Source: PFJX01 sp031426815
GTDB lineage: Bacteria; Pseudomonadota; Gammaproteobacteria; Burkholderiales; Thiobacillaceae
Assembly: GCA_031426815.1 (NCBI GenBank)
Contig: JASJPG010000059.1
Coordinates: forward strand, 1-64,000
Length of the DNA: 64,000 nucleotides
Reading direction: 5' to 3'
The notes beneath the pieces are model-generated. The model was not told the origin of the DNA and did not search any database. It worked only from the letters and a program-made list of their open reading frames with translations. This document shows, in pieces, positions 49,670-57,700 of the stretch. The stretch's first letter is position 1; the number at the start of each line of letters is the position of its first letter. Made by a program: the position numbers and the translations under genes.

Positions 49670-50206
49670 CTACCACATCAAGTCGTCCGGGATCTGGAAG
49701 GCAGAATACGGATCGTCCACATCGACTTCGGCGCTGGTCTTGTTCACCCGAATGACGAGCGAGGGATCGCGCTCGGCGATCTTGTCGGCGATGATCTTGG
49801 GGACCAATTCGGTGGCGCCGCCCTGGCAGACGATCACCAGGTGCCCGGCCACTAAATGCGCCTTGACCGCAGCCGACACATACAGTCGTTCGATCTTGTT
49901 GCCGTGGGTAAAGTTGTAGGCAATGTCGCCAGTGCCCTTGCTCTGGCGATTCGTCTGCACCATCTGGGTAATTTGCGCCTGGATCGCTTTTTGGGTGGCC
50001 GCTGCATCGCGCTGGGCATTGAGTTCCCGTGCACGCTCGGCATTCTTGCGTTGGGCTTCGAGTGCGGCCAGGCGCGCATCATCAACAATTTGTGTGCCGG
50101 TCTGGCGCTCGACCTTCTTCTGCTTGCTCTTCTCTTGGTGGGCCTGTTTGATTTTTTTGTTGTCGATCAGGCCGGCTTTTAAGAACTGGTCCTGCAAAGA
50201 AGCCAT
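49670..50206 (-). CDS. DUF2058 family protein (YaiL-like)
   Basis: 178 residues. It begins ASLQDQFLKAGLIDNKKIKQAHQEK, the family hallmark, with a long charged coiled coil (about residues 20-90: KKVERQTGTQ...QKNAERARELNAQRDAAATQ) and a C-terminal domain YNFTHGNKIERLYVSA...GGATELVPKIIADKIAERDP. Cytoplasmic, possibly nucleic-acid-associated; the function is unproven. The ATG at 50206 gives the conserved N-terminus; longer frames upstream do not. Confidence 0.88.
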   Translation of the reverse strand: MASLQDQFLKAGLIDNKKIKQAHQEKSKQKKVERQTGTQIVDDARLAALEAQRKNAERARELNAQRDAAATQKAIQAQITQMVQTNRQSKGTGDIAYNFTHGNKIERLYVSAAVKAHLVAGHLVIVCQGGATELVPKIIADKIAERDPSLVIRVNKTSAEVDVDDPYSAFQIPDDLMW

Positions 50207-50354
50207 ATGTGCTGCTCCGTAAATAGGGTTCGCTGGCCCAGGCAGAGGCGCCGGCTGACAAAGCGGAGCAAGCATAACAAATAGTCGATTCCGCAGACCC
50301 GCGATCGGCCTTGCTGGCGACTCCGGTACATGCAGCCATGATGGATATTGAGTC

Positions 50355-51257
50355 CTATGAGGAAGCCTGCTTATCAACTTCCACCAGATCTGCCGTGGTT
50401 GCGAATGTCGCGGCTTGAGCCAATGCGGGCTCCAGAATTGCGCGGAGTTTCGTCACCACCTCGGGCAGCGGTGTGATGGTGAGTTCATTCTTTTTCAGGA
50501 AAGCATGCCACATGGCCTGGCGCGATGAGTCGGTCGCAAACTCATCCGTCAGTCCAACGGGCAATGCGGCAGGAACGGGCATGCCTCGCCGGAGAAAGGT
50601 TGCCGCGATGGCTCTCGCCAGCGTGTGGGCATTGAGCGCTTCACGGTCCAGCAACACCCACAGATCCAGGTAATCCTTCAACCGGCTGTTGGCCATGCCA
50701 AGCAAGACAATGGCATGAAGTTTTTCCGAGATGACGGTATAGACGGGGTATGTCCGCAGCCGAGGTGCCGGTAGGTCTGCAATCAGCACTGGGTAAACAG
50801 CGTGAACCGGGCCAGGCGTGACCGCATCACCGAACCCGATGTCGATCTGCGTCTTGCAGCGTGCCTTGGCGAGTTCACCTGTGATCAGCACCCGAGCTCC
50901 AGCGTACCCTGCATCTTTGCGGATCTCCTCCACATTGACCGTTGCCGGATCGAAGACGATGCCGTCCTCAACCTCGACACTGGCGATGTCACGGAATGTC
51001 TTGGCAATTGATTCAAGGTCGCTTGGACCGAAGCCGAGTAAATCAGCATCCCGCGTAGTCCGGTGAGGTAGGTCGTACCAGAGCGTGAACAGCAACGCCC
51101 CCTTGAGCAGAAAATGATCGGCGTGTGCCGACTGGCTCAAACGGTAGAGGATTCGCTCAAGTGCGAAGCGCACCAGCACTTGGTTGAAATCAACGCCCTG
51201 GGCCTTCGCGACATTCAGCAGGCGTGCCCGTACCGATGCGGCAAGATCCTTGTTCAT
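50355..51257 (-). CDS. AbiEii-type nucleotidyltransferase toxin
   Basis: 300 residues. Nucleotidyltransferase core: FLLKGALLFTLWYDLPHRTTRDADLLGFG (KGAL and the DxD-like RDADLL), then VNVEEIRKDAGYAGARVLITGEL and the later helical region KLHAIVLLGMANSRLKDYLDLW. It is the toxin of a type IV toxin-antitoxin and abortive-infection system: it pyrophosphorylates or nucleotidylates tRNA in related systems (MenT/AbiEii knowledge). Overlaps the antitoxin stop by four bases (ATGA). Confidence 0.92.
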   Translation of the reverse strand: MNKDLAASVRARLLNVAKAQGVDFNQVLVRFALERILYRLSQSAHADHFLLKGALLFTLWYDLPHRTTRDADLLGFGPSDLESIAKTFRDIASVEVEDGIVFDPATVNVEEIRKDAGYAGARVLITGELAKARCKTQIDIGFGDAVTPGPVHAVYPVLIADLPAPRLRTYPVYTVISEKLHAIVLLGMANSRLKDYLDLWVLLDREALNAHTLARAIAATFLRRGMPVPAALPVGLTDEFATDSSRQAMWHAFLKKNELTITPLPEVVTKLRAILEPALAQAATFATTADLVEVDKQASS

Positions 51258-51859
51258 TCCACCGCCTCAAGATACGGGCGCATGACATTGGCGACCCGAC
51301 ATATCTTGGCGAAGTGCCAGAGATCGTCGGCTGATGCCTTTTTCTTCGCCCGTGCGTCTTTCAGTGCTTCCAGCGCCACGTCGAGTCCGATCTTGTTGCG
51401 ATGTTTGAAGCAGTCAGCCACGGTCTTGGCCACACCGTAGACCCGTAGTTTGACCTGATCTCGCTCAACGACCTCGATCCCCTCGGAATAGGCGTCACCC
51501 GCATACTGAACCATCTTGATCGGCGGGTAATCGATCTTCGGCGTATGACTGCCACGCGGCATGGCAATCCATACTTGTCGCGGCAGCTGGGTGGTCAGTT
51601 CATGGAACTGCAGCGCCGTAAGCAGGCAGAAGACTGCCTGTGGAACTTTGGTTGCTATGGCAGCCAGGCTCTCGTGTTCAGAGGGGTGACTGTCAGGCAG
51701 CCGGTAGAGGCCGCGTCCGGCTTTCTCCAGTAGACCGCTAGCCGTCATGCGCGTCAGGACTATCCTGGGAGCCCCGATGTCATCAAGGTCGCTGGGGCGT
51801 AGCATCCCCCTCTGGCGAAGCAGATCAAGAACGCGTTGGGTGTGGGTGTCTTGGCGCAT
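51254..51859 (-). CDS. AbiEi-type antitoxin and autoregulator
   Basis: 201 residues. An N-terminal winged helix (VLDLLRQRGMLRPSDLDDIGAPRIVLTRMTASGLLEKAGRGLYRLP) is followed by the AbiEi C-terminal domain (FHELTTQLPRQVWIAMPRG, VKLRVYGVAKTVADCFKHRNKIGLDVALEALKDA). Promoter binding by the N-terminal part and toxin repression by the C-terminal part are known for the family. Imperfect inverted repeats lie 14-61 bases upstream of its start, a likely operator. Confidence 0.93.
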   Translation of the reverse strand: MRQDTHTQRVLDLLRQRGMLRPSDLDDIGAPRIVLTRMTASGLLEKAGRGLYRLPDSHPSEHESLAAIATKVPQAVFCLLTALQFHELTTQLPRQVWIAMPRGSHTPKIDYPPIKMVQYAGDAYSEGIEVVERDQVKLRVYGVAKTVADCFKHRNKIGLDVALEALKDARAKKKASADDLWHFAKICRVANVMRPYLEAVE

Positions 51860-51872
51860 GGCCGACTAAGTA

Positions 51873-51920
51873 TGTTCCATATTATCGTCGAATGAAAATA
51901 AATGACGAATTATAGGAACA
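51873..51920. promoter_or_regulatory. Operator-like inverted repeat upstream of abiEi
   Basis: TGTTCCATATTATCGTC (from 51873) and GACGAATTATAGGAACA (to 51920) are imperfect inverted copies with most positions paired. AbiEi antitoxins repress their own promoter through inverted repeats at this place. Confidence 0.6.
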
Positions 51921-51922
51921 GT

Positions 51923-52105
51923 CTAGTCATTGGTTGCACTTGCTCCGGACACCGAGGCGCTCGGATGAACTTCCACGCTGTAACCACGCTGAAGCGCCTT
52001 GATCGACGTCGTTGCGACACGCGTTCCAGCAGGCGCGGATCTAAACCGGTTGAAGGGCCTTTCCATTCCAGGGAGTAGTCGTCCGTCCTCGCTTCGGAAG
52101 GCCAT
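51923..52105 (-). CDS. Possible small protein, unknown
   Basis: 60 residues beginning AFRSEDGRLLPGMERPFNRFRSAPAGTRVATTSIKALQRGYSVEVHPSA. No known family, weak Shine-Dalgarno (AAGGCA). The composition is plausible for a real protein, but it could be a fragment. The gap 51860-52201 holds otherwise only the AbiE operator. Confidence 0.3.
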   Translation of the reverse strand: MAFRSEDGRLLPGMERPFNRFRSAPAGTRVATTSIKALQRGYSVEVHPSASVSGASATND

Positions 52106-52201
52106 CAGAATTTGCCTTGGACTTCAGTTGTCATTCTCCGATGCTGAATGTCGAATTCTGTGTTCAGATTTCTGCATCAGCTTTCTGCTTCGGCATTCCG
52201 A

Positions 52202-53095
52202 TCAACGTGTCAGATAAGCTAGCGTGCCCACATAGTCGGGTAACGCCCCGCCAGGATGGCTTCCGAGCCACATCGTGGCAAATGCACGGGCTTTCTGCAT
52301 GCGCTCTTCCGCCAGGCCGAAGAGTGAGATGCCTGGCAAATGCAAGGATTGCTCTTTCTGGGTGAGCACCATGTGGATCAACGTCCACCCGGCGGCGAGT
52401 TCCAGGTGCTTGTCTATCCCCAGACCATTTCCATACAGGTAGGCGATCAACCGGGCGGCGTCCGCATTTCGGCGACCGGCGGCTTTGTCTAGCCAAGTCA
52501 TTGCCTCTTTGTAATCCCGTTTGTCTTCTACCAGCATCCGGCCAACGTAGTAGGCGCCGATGGGGTCGTTATCATGCGCCGCCTGCCGGAACCAGCGTCT
52601 GGCCTCCGCGATTTCCTTCCGGCGATAGTGGTCGAGTCCGATGCGGACGTAGGCCTGGGGGATGCGCTCCTTGGCGACTGCTTGCCGCATGTACCTCATC
52701 GCGGCGTTTTCGTTTCGTTCCACGCCACGGCCGAGCAGGTAGAGCAGTCCGAGGTTATACGCCGCAAGGGGTTCCGACCTGGAGGCGGCATGAAAGTAGT
52801 GCGCGGCCAATTTAGGATTCTTGGTCAGCCCGTGTTGGCCACGATCCAGGAAGACGCCGATGCTGTTCTGGGCCTGGGGGTTGCCCTGGCGAGCCAGCGT
52901 CATGAGTCGCGGGAGCGCTTGAGCGTCCCCGCGCACGAGTTTTCCGTATTCAACATCGGCTCGGGCATCCTGGTAGCCCCCCGTCAGGAAGCCCGTGAAG
53001 CCCGACAGCCCCTGTCCTGCATGGTCACTTTGGGCTGCGACTGACTGGGTGGCAAGAAGGGCCAGGAGCAGGCCCGCACAGAGATGAGTGGACAT
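52202..53095 (-). CDS. Secreted Sel1-repeat (TPR-like) protein
   Basis: 297 residues. Leader LCAGLLLALLATQSVAAQ. At least five Sel1-like repeats follow (AQNSIGVFLDRG, AAYNLGLLYLLGRGVERNENAAMRYMRQAV, AYVRIGLDHYRRKEIAEARRWFRQAAHDND, AYYVGRMLVEDKRDYKEAMTWLDKAAG, ARLIAYLYGNGLGIDKH). Such solenoids bind proteins or peptidoglycan in the periplasm. It is divergent from the transglycosylase gene that opens the right-hand conjugation operon and may be regulated with it. Confidence 0.85.
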   Translation of the reverse strand: MSTHLCAGLLLALLATQSVAAQSDHAGQGLSGFTGFLTGGYQDARADVEYGKLVRGDAQALPRLMTLARQGNPQAQNSIGVFLDRGQHGLTKNPKLAAHYFHAASRSEPLAAYNLGLLYLLGRGVERNENAAMRYMRQAVAKERIPQAYVRIGLDHYRRKEIAEARRWFRQAAHDNDPIGAYYVGRMLVEDKRDYKEAMTWLDKAAGRRNADAARLIAYLYGNGLGIDKHLELAAGWTLIHMVLTQKEQSLHLPGISLFGLAEERMQKARAFATMWLGSHPGGALPDYVGTLAYLTR

Positions 53096-53109
53096 GGCGA
53101 CTTCTTTTC

Positions 53110-53139
53110 TTGAAATGCAAACACATGCAACGGTATCAT
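53110..53139 (+). promoter_or_regulatory. Possible sigma-70 promoter of the right tra operon
   Basis: TTGAAA (53110-53115), an 18-base spacer, and TATCAT (53134-53139). The spacer and -10 contain ATGCAACGGTAT (53125-53136), a 12-mer repeated at 56136-56147 before the OmpA-like gene. The predicted start falls at or next to the ATG at 53146, which would give a very short or absent leader, so the call is tentative. Confidence 0.4.
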
Positions 53140-53145
53140 TATTAA

Positions 53146-53598
53146 ATGTTTACATGCCGTTCGCGCTCCTTGCTGGTCGTTATGGCGGCCTCTGCCCATG
53201 CTTGGCCGGCGCTTGCCGATATGGATGCGTGCATCAACCAGGCCGCGCAGCGGTATCGGGTCGATGAGCGACTGATCCACGCCATCATCCAGGTGGAATC
53301 CAGCGGTAATCCCTCTGCGTTGAACCGTAACGCCAATGGCAGCGAAGACATCGGCCTCATGCAGATCAACTCTTCGTGGTTGCCCGTGCTGGGCCGCTAC
53401 GGCATCCAGCATCACCACCTCTATGACCCCTGCACCAATGTTCACGTCGGGGCCTGGGTGTTGGCCGGGAACATTGCCCGTTATGGCCCCACCTGGCGGG
53501 CGGTGGGCGCCTACAACGCGCGGTCACACGTCAAGCGGAAGGGCTATGTTGCCAAGGTCTGGCGCCGATATAGGACGACCAAGGAAGCGGAATCGTGA
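53146..53598 (+). CDS. Lytic transglycosylase (VirB1-like)
   Basis: 150 residues. A signal peptide (RSRSLLVVMAASAHAWPALA) is followed by the SLT goose-lysozyme-like domain: LIHAIIQVESSGNPSALNRNANGSEDIGLMQINSSWLPVLG with the catalytic Glu in QVESSGNP, then VHVGAWVLAGNIARYG and WRAVGAYNAR. It cuts peptidoglycan locally for T4SS assembly. First gene of the operon; its stop overlaps the next GTG (GTGA). Confidence 0.92.
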   Translation: MFTCRSRSLLVVMAASAHAWPALADMDACINQAAQRYRVDERLIHAIIQVESSGNPSALNRNANGSEDIGLMQINSSWLPVLGRYGIQHHHLYDPCTNVHVGAWVLAGNIARYGPTWRAVGAYNARSHVKRKGYVAKVWRRYRTTKEAES

Positions 53599-53900
53599 GG
53601 TTGATTGGCAATTTGTTGGGGGGTTCTGCCGCATTGTTGTTGGCGTTGTGGTTGAGCTGGGTCTTCGTGACGCCGGTTGATTGCGAGCGGGTACGCCGTG
53701 GCGCTGCTCCGATGCGGGCCTTGTTTGACACGCTGTCCTGGGGGGTACGCCATTGGGCAAGCCCGGAGGACAGGATGGATTTCATCGCGACCGGGATGGA
53801 ATGGGATTTGAAGTCGCAGCGTTTCCTTGCGAAACAGTTCTATGGCGACGCGTTGGATTGCGTGCAGGCGAGCGGGCAGGGGCGGGCGCATGGGGCCTGA
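53595..53900 (+). CDS. Small membrane-anchored protein of unknown function
   Basis: 101 residues from a GTG overlapping the transglycosylase stop. One N-terminal membrane segment (LGGSAALLLALWLSWVFVTPVD) and a polar C-terminal part with conserved-looking SWGVRHWASPEDRMDF and a single Cys near each end (DCERVRR, DCVQASG). I do not recognise a family. It overlaps the ATPase gene by 11 bases, so it is part of the operon. Confidence 0.6.
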   Translation: MRLIGNLLGGSAALLLALWLSWVFVTPVDCERVRRGAAPMRALFDTLSWGVRHWASPEDRMDFIATGMEWDLKSQRFLAKQFYGDALDCVQASGQGRAHGA

Positions 53901-55449
53901 TTTATTCATTTCCACGTCCGCAAATGACCGTGAGGCCGTCACCCTCCTCAATGATCTGTTCCATGAAGCGGTGGGGCAGGGCGTGTCGGACATCCATTTC
54001 CAGGAGCAGGAGGGCGAGTGCAGGGTGCGCTACCGTTTGCCCGGCGGTCTCGTCGATCGCCTCGTTCTGGCGCGCCACACCGCCAGGGTGGTGGACGACA
54101 AGATCCGTTCGCGCGCCCAACTCCCAGCCGGCGAACGGAAGAGTCCCCTGGACGGCCGCATGCGGCTGCGCTTTTCCGATCGGCGGCTGGACGTGCGCGT
54201 GGCCATTTCCCCCAATGTCTCCGGCCAGCTCACCGTTTGTCGCTTGCTCGACCAGGCAAACGCCGCGCGCCGTCTGCTAGACATCGAGATGACCGTGGCC
54301 GTGCGCGCCAGCATCCATCAGATTGTGGAAGAGCCCAACGGCCTGTTTCTGGTGACCGGCCCAACCGGCTCCGGCAAGACCACCACGCTCTACGCCATCA
54401 TCAACGAATTGAACGACCCCGGGCGCAACATCATCACCATCGAAAACCCGGTGGAGTACCAGGTCGCCGGGATCAGCCAGATCAATATCGACGGCCATGT
54501 GGACTTCGCAGGCGCGTTGCGTGCCGTGTTGCGGCAAGACCCGGACATCATTCTGATTGGCGAAATCCGGGATGCGGAGACCGCCCAAATCGCGGTACAG
54601 GCAGCCATCACAGGCCACCTCGTATTGGCATCCCTCCATGCGAACAACGCAGCAATGGCGGTGACGCGGATGGTTGATCTCGGGGTCGATCCGGTCACGC
54701 TGGCCGCGTCCCTGCGCGGCGTCACCGCACAACGCCTGGTGCGCAGGATTGCCGGCGCACCGGTGTATCAGGAGCCAAACGAGGCGGAGTTGGCGTGGTT
54801 GCGCCAGCATGGCATGCGCTTCCGCCAGCCACCGCGCTTTGCCACGCCGCCGCAGTCGATGGCCTATCAAGGCAACGTTCCAGTGATCGAGTTCATCGTG
54901 GTGGATGCCGGCGTGCGCCGTGCCGCCACCAATAATGCTGGCGCACAGGCCATCTATGCGGCGGCCTCCCTGCAACCGCAATTCGAGACGTTGGCGCAGG
55001 CCGGATCCCGCCTGGCCCTGGAGGGGCATACCTCACTCAGCGAAGTCCGGCGTATCACCTCGGACGTGGATGTGGTCGCGGCAGGCGAGTCCCGTCTGGG
55101 CAACATCCTGGTCTGGCTGGGGATCGTCAACACAGCCGAGGTCACAGAGGCCATTGCGCATGTGATTCATCAACGCCAGCGGGGGAGGCTGTTGCGGCTG
55201 GGCGAAGCGCTGGTCGAACTGGCGTACTGCACCCCTTCTGAACTGTTGAACGGCATGGGACAGTCACCGGCGGCTTTTGTCGTTGCCGAGACCCTGATGG
55301 ATAAGGCGGTTGTGCCGCGCGAGGCCGGGTTGGAAGTCATCCAGGATTGGCGTTCGGGGGGCGGTTCGCTGTTCGGCATGATGGTCGAGGCGGGATTATG
55401 CGATTGGGAGGACATCCATGAAGCGACGGGCATTCCTGCTGGGGAGTAG
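53890..55449 (+). CDS. GspE/PilB-type secretion ATPase with C-terminal MshEN-like domain
   Basis: 519 residues. N-terminal domain NDLFHEAVGQGVSDIHFQEQ, then RecA core: Walker A GPTGSGKTTTLYAII, Asp box IENPVEYQVAGI, Walker B IILIGEIRDAETA and His box TGHLVLASLHANNA. The usual zinc tetracysteine is absent. Residues about 395-455 contain RLGNILVWLGIVNTAEVTEAI and RLGEALVELAYCTPSELLNGM, two copies of the RLG-x2-LV-x2-G pattern of the MshEN c-di-GMP-binding domain, normally N-terminal but C-terminal here. F-type systems usually lack a VirB11/GspE-type ATPase, so this is an unusual component. Confidence 0.85.
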   Translation: MGPDLFISTSANDREAVTLLNDLFHEAVGQGVSDIHFQEQEGECRVRYRLPGGLVDRLVLARHTARVVDDKIRSRAQLPAGERKSPLDGRMRLRFSDRRLDVRVAISPNVSGQLTVCRLLDQANAARRLLDIEMTVAVRASIHQIVEEPNGLFLVTGPTGSGKTTTLYAIINELNDPGRNIITIENPVEYQVAGISQINIDGHVDFAGALRAVLRQDPDIILIGEIRDAETAQIAVQAAITGHLVLASLHANNAAMAVTRMVDLGVDPVTLAASLRGVTAQRLVRRIAGAPVYQEPNEAELAWLRQHGMRFRQPPRFATPPQSMAYQGNVPVIEFIVVDAGVRRAATNNAGAQAIYAAASLQPQFETLAQAGSRLALEGHTSLSEVRRITSDVDVVAAGESRLGNILVWLGIVNTAEVTEAIAHVIHQRQRGRLLRLGEALVELAYCTPSELLNGMGQSPAAFVVAETLMDKAVVPREAGLEVIQDWRSGGGSLFGMMVEAGLCDWEDIHEATGIPAGE

Positions 55450-56077
55450 CGCCTTGTTGATGCAGGGACGCGGAGTTGTGGCACCAGCGGCGGCCCCAGC
55501 AGCATCAGTGCTGAGTAAAGCCGAAGGGCCCTATTCAGAAGTGGCGCCGGTCGGCGAGGATGCGCGCCGGTGTATCGCCTTCTTCCAGTTCAATTGCCCG
55601 CACTGCCGCGATCTGCATCCCTTGCTCGGGCGCTGGGGACGCAGTCTGCCCAAGGGCGTGGGCTTTGAATTCTTGCCCGTGGTGACGTCGGATCGCGGAC
55701 AGATCATGGCGGCACGGGCCTGGTATGCGGCAGTACTGGCTGCACCCTCGCGTCTGGATGCCTTCGCCGAGCGCGCCTACACGCTGGTGCAGGATGGCCG
55801 CATGAGCCTGGATGCCGGTGCAACCTGGGAAACCGCAGCCCGGCATGCTGGTGTAAGCGATTTCATGCGGGCCTGGGAGCGGGTGCCGGTTGATCGCATT
55901 GGGCGCGCGGTGGAGAAGCTGGCGGCCTACCGCGTCCAATCCACGCCGTCGCTTGCTATCGCCGGGCGTTATGTCGTTACGCTGGACACTACCCAGGGCG
56001 ATGCCGACCTGTTTCTCCGCCTGTCCAGCGGCCTGCTGTCCAAGTCCATCACTCTCCGTTCTTCCTCAACTTCCTGA
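55418..56077 (+). CDS. DsbA-like periplasmic thiol oxidoreductase
   Basis: 219 residues. The leader KRRAFLLGSSALLMQGRG is Tat-like (KRRAFLLG). Thioredoxin fold with the active site CPHC in FFQFNCPHCRDLHPLLGRWG, an inserted helical domain, and the cis-Pro loop VQSTPSLAIAGRYVV. It would oxidise Cys-rich tra proteins. It overlaps the ATPase gene by 32 bases. A second Dsb protein of isomerase type is at the left window edge, so the conjugation genes bring both an oxidase and an isomerase. Confidence 0.9.
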   Translation: MKRRAFLLGSSALLMQGRGVVAPAAAPAASVLSKAEGPYSEVAPVGEDARRCIAFFQFNCPHCRDLHPLLGRWGRSLPKGVGFEFLPVVTSDRGQIMAARAWYAAVLAAPSRLDAFAERAYTLVQDGRMSLDAGATWETAARHAGVSDFMRAWERVPVDRIGRAVEKLAAYRVQSTPSLAIAGRYVVTLDTTQGDADLFLRLSSGLLSKSITLRSSSTS

Positions 56078-56135
56078 TTCCTGAATGTGTTTTTGGGACA
56101 TTGGTTGCATTGTCACGTTAAAACAATAACAATAG

Positions 56136-56150
56136 ATGCAACGGTATATA
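56136..56150 (+). promoter_or_regulatory. Repeated tra upstream element with TATATA
   Basis: ATGCAACGGTAT is identical to 53125-53136 before the transglycosylase gene. Here it leads into TATATA (56145-56150), 17 bases before the OmpA-like gene ATG. An inverse-orientation half, GGTTGCAT, lies at 56103-56110. Probably an internal promoter or regulator site; not proven. Confidence 0.45.
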
Positions 56151-56166
56151 TACGGATTGTTTGTAA

Positions 56167-56793
56167 ATGTTGCTGAGGTGTCTTTCCATGCTCTGTGCCC
56201 TGGTGGCGATGCAGGCACAGGCCGATTCGGGTGGGCCAATGCGCTTTGTGCGCCAAGCGTATCAGGCGCCCTCGGACTTCGCTCGGGTGATGCCTTCTGA
56301 GGAAACGCTCATTGATGTTGCTCGCGGCCCCCAGCGCATGGCTGCCGGGCGCACGTTCTGGATCAGCGTGGAAAAATCCTCCCGCCCAACCTTGGCGGAG
56401 TTGGATGCGCTGCTCAAACCGCCCGCACCGGTGTCCGAAGTGATCGATGAGGCCTGCGCGGAAGGGGGCGCGTCGTTCCCGTTCGGGAGCAGCCGTATTC
56501 AGCAGGCCAGCAACCTCGAAGCCGTACTGGATCAGATAAAGCAAACCGACAACCGCGTTGTGGTCGTCGGGCATACCGACAGTGTGGGTAGCGACGCTTA
56601 CAACTGCCGGTTGGGTCTGAAGCGAGCACGTGCCGCAGCGGCGTGGTTCGTCGACCATGGCGTGGCACGTGAACGCATGGCCATCGGCAGCCGTGGCAAG
56701 CGCGAACCGTTGGTTGAAAACCAATCCGCAGCCGGCCGCGCCCAGAACCGCCGGGCTGCGGTGTGGCTTCAGGTCACCCAAGACTCGCCATGA
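56167..56793 (+). CDS. OmpA-family (peptidoglycan-binding) protein
   Basis: 208 residues. Leader LSMLCALVAMQAQA. The C-terminal OmpA domain is clear: FPFGSSRIQQASNLEAVLDQI, VVVVGHTDSVGSDAYNCRLGLKRARAAAAWFVDHGV and RAQNRRAAVWL. The region before (about residues 20-95) is unknown. It would anchor the transfer apparatus to peptidoglycan. Its TGA overlaps the traL ATG. A 12-mer shared with the operon's first promoter lies upstream. Confidence 0.88.
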   Translation: MLLRCLSMLCALVAMQAQADSGGPMRFVRQAYQAPSDFARVMPSEETLIDVARGPQRMAAGRTFWISVEKSSRPTLAELDALLKPPAPVSEVIDEACAEGGASFPFGSSRIQQASNLEAVLDQIKQTDNRVVVVGHTDSVGSDAYNCRLGLKRARAAAAWFVDHGVARERMAIGSRGKREPLVENQSAAGRAQNRRAAVWLQVTQDSP

Positions 56794-57068
56794 GAGAAAT
56801 CGATGTTCCGCGTTACATCGACTCCCAGCCGCAATTCTTCTGGTGGGAACTGGATGAATTCGCCCTGGCCATCGGGCTCATGGGGGTCGGGATGCTGACG
56901 GAGACCCTGACGATCATGTTCTTCGTCATCGTCGTCGTATCCGCCTGGTTGAAGCGGTTCAAGAGCAACAACCTGGACGGCGCAATTGTTCATATCGCCT
57001 ACAAGGCGGGCCTCACACCACTCAACGCGGTCTACAAGGATGGCTTGGTGCCGGAGTTGTACGCATGA
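56790..57068 (+). CDS. traL: Type-F T4SS protein TraL (VirB3-like)
   Basis: 92 residues. It starts REIDVPRYIDSQPQFFWWELDEFA, the TraL hallmark, followed by two adjacent membrane segments (ALAIGLMGVGMLTETL and TIMFFVIVVVSAWLKRF). Inner-membrane component near TraC. ATGA overlaps at both ends tie it to the OmpA-like gene and traE. Confidence 0.92.
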   Translation: MREIDVPRYIDSQPQFFWWELDEFALAIGLMGVGMLTETLTIMFFVIVVVSAWLKRFKSNNLDGAIVHIAYKAGLTPLNAVYKDGLVPELYA

Positions 57069-57700
57069 AGCTGTCCGCGATGATGGGTTCCTGGGAGAAG
57101 GCGAACCGTTTTTCCCATCTGTTGATGCTGTCGAATGTCGCCCTGGCCATGACGTTGATGGGCGCCGTGTATCTGGCCATCGGCAATCGAGAACGTGTGG
57201 TGCTGGTGCCGCCCCACCTGGACACCAAGGTCAGCGTGGACATGTCCACGGCCAGCAGTGAATACCTGAAGAGCTTTGGCCTCTATATCGCCACCCTGGC
57301 CGGGAATATCACACCCTACAACGTCGAATTCATCACCGACATCCTGTCGCGTCACCTGGATTCCAGGGTCTATACCGCCGTGCGCACCCGGTTAAAGGCG
57401 GTGGCCGACGACCCGGTATTCCGCAGCAGCGGCGGCGCTTCCTGGTTCGAGGCCAAGCGGCTCGATTTCGAGAAGGAGACGTCGCGGGTCTTTGTCGTGG
57501 GGCAGCTCAATACCTTGAGTGCGGGCAAATCGAGTGCCGATGTGGCGCCCGTGGTTTACGACCTGAAGATCGAGATGCGCGATGGACGGCCGCTGGTGAC
57601 AGCACTGGACAGTTACGAGGGGTCGGAGCCGCACACCTTGAAGTGGCGGGCGTCACCCGCCCACGAACAAAAGCCAGCCGAAGCCAAGGGGGAAAAATGA
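57065..57700 (+). CDS. traE: Type-F T4SS protein TraE (VirB8-like)
   Basis: 211 residues. One N-terminal membrane segment (LLMLSNVALAMTLMGAVYLAI) and then the periplasmic NTF2-like domain with RERVVLVPPHLDTKVSVDMSTASSEYLKSF and ETSRVFVVGQLNTL. Inner-membrane assembly factor of the core complex. Coupled by ATGA to traL and traK. Confidence 0.92.
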   Translation: MKLSAMMGSWEKANRFSHLLMLSNVALAMTLMGAVYLAIGNRERVVLVPPHLDTKVSVDMSTASSEYLKSFGLYIATLAGNITPYNVEFITDILSRHLDSRVYTAVRTRLKAVADDPVFRSSGGASWFEAKRLDFEKETSRVFVVGQLNTLSAGKSSADVAPVVYDLKIEMRDGRPLVTALDSYEGSEPHTLKWRASPAHEQKPAEAKGEK

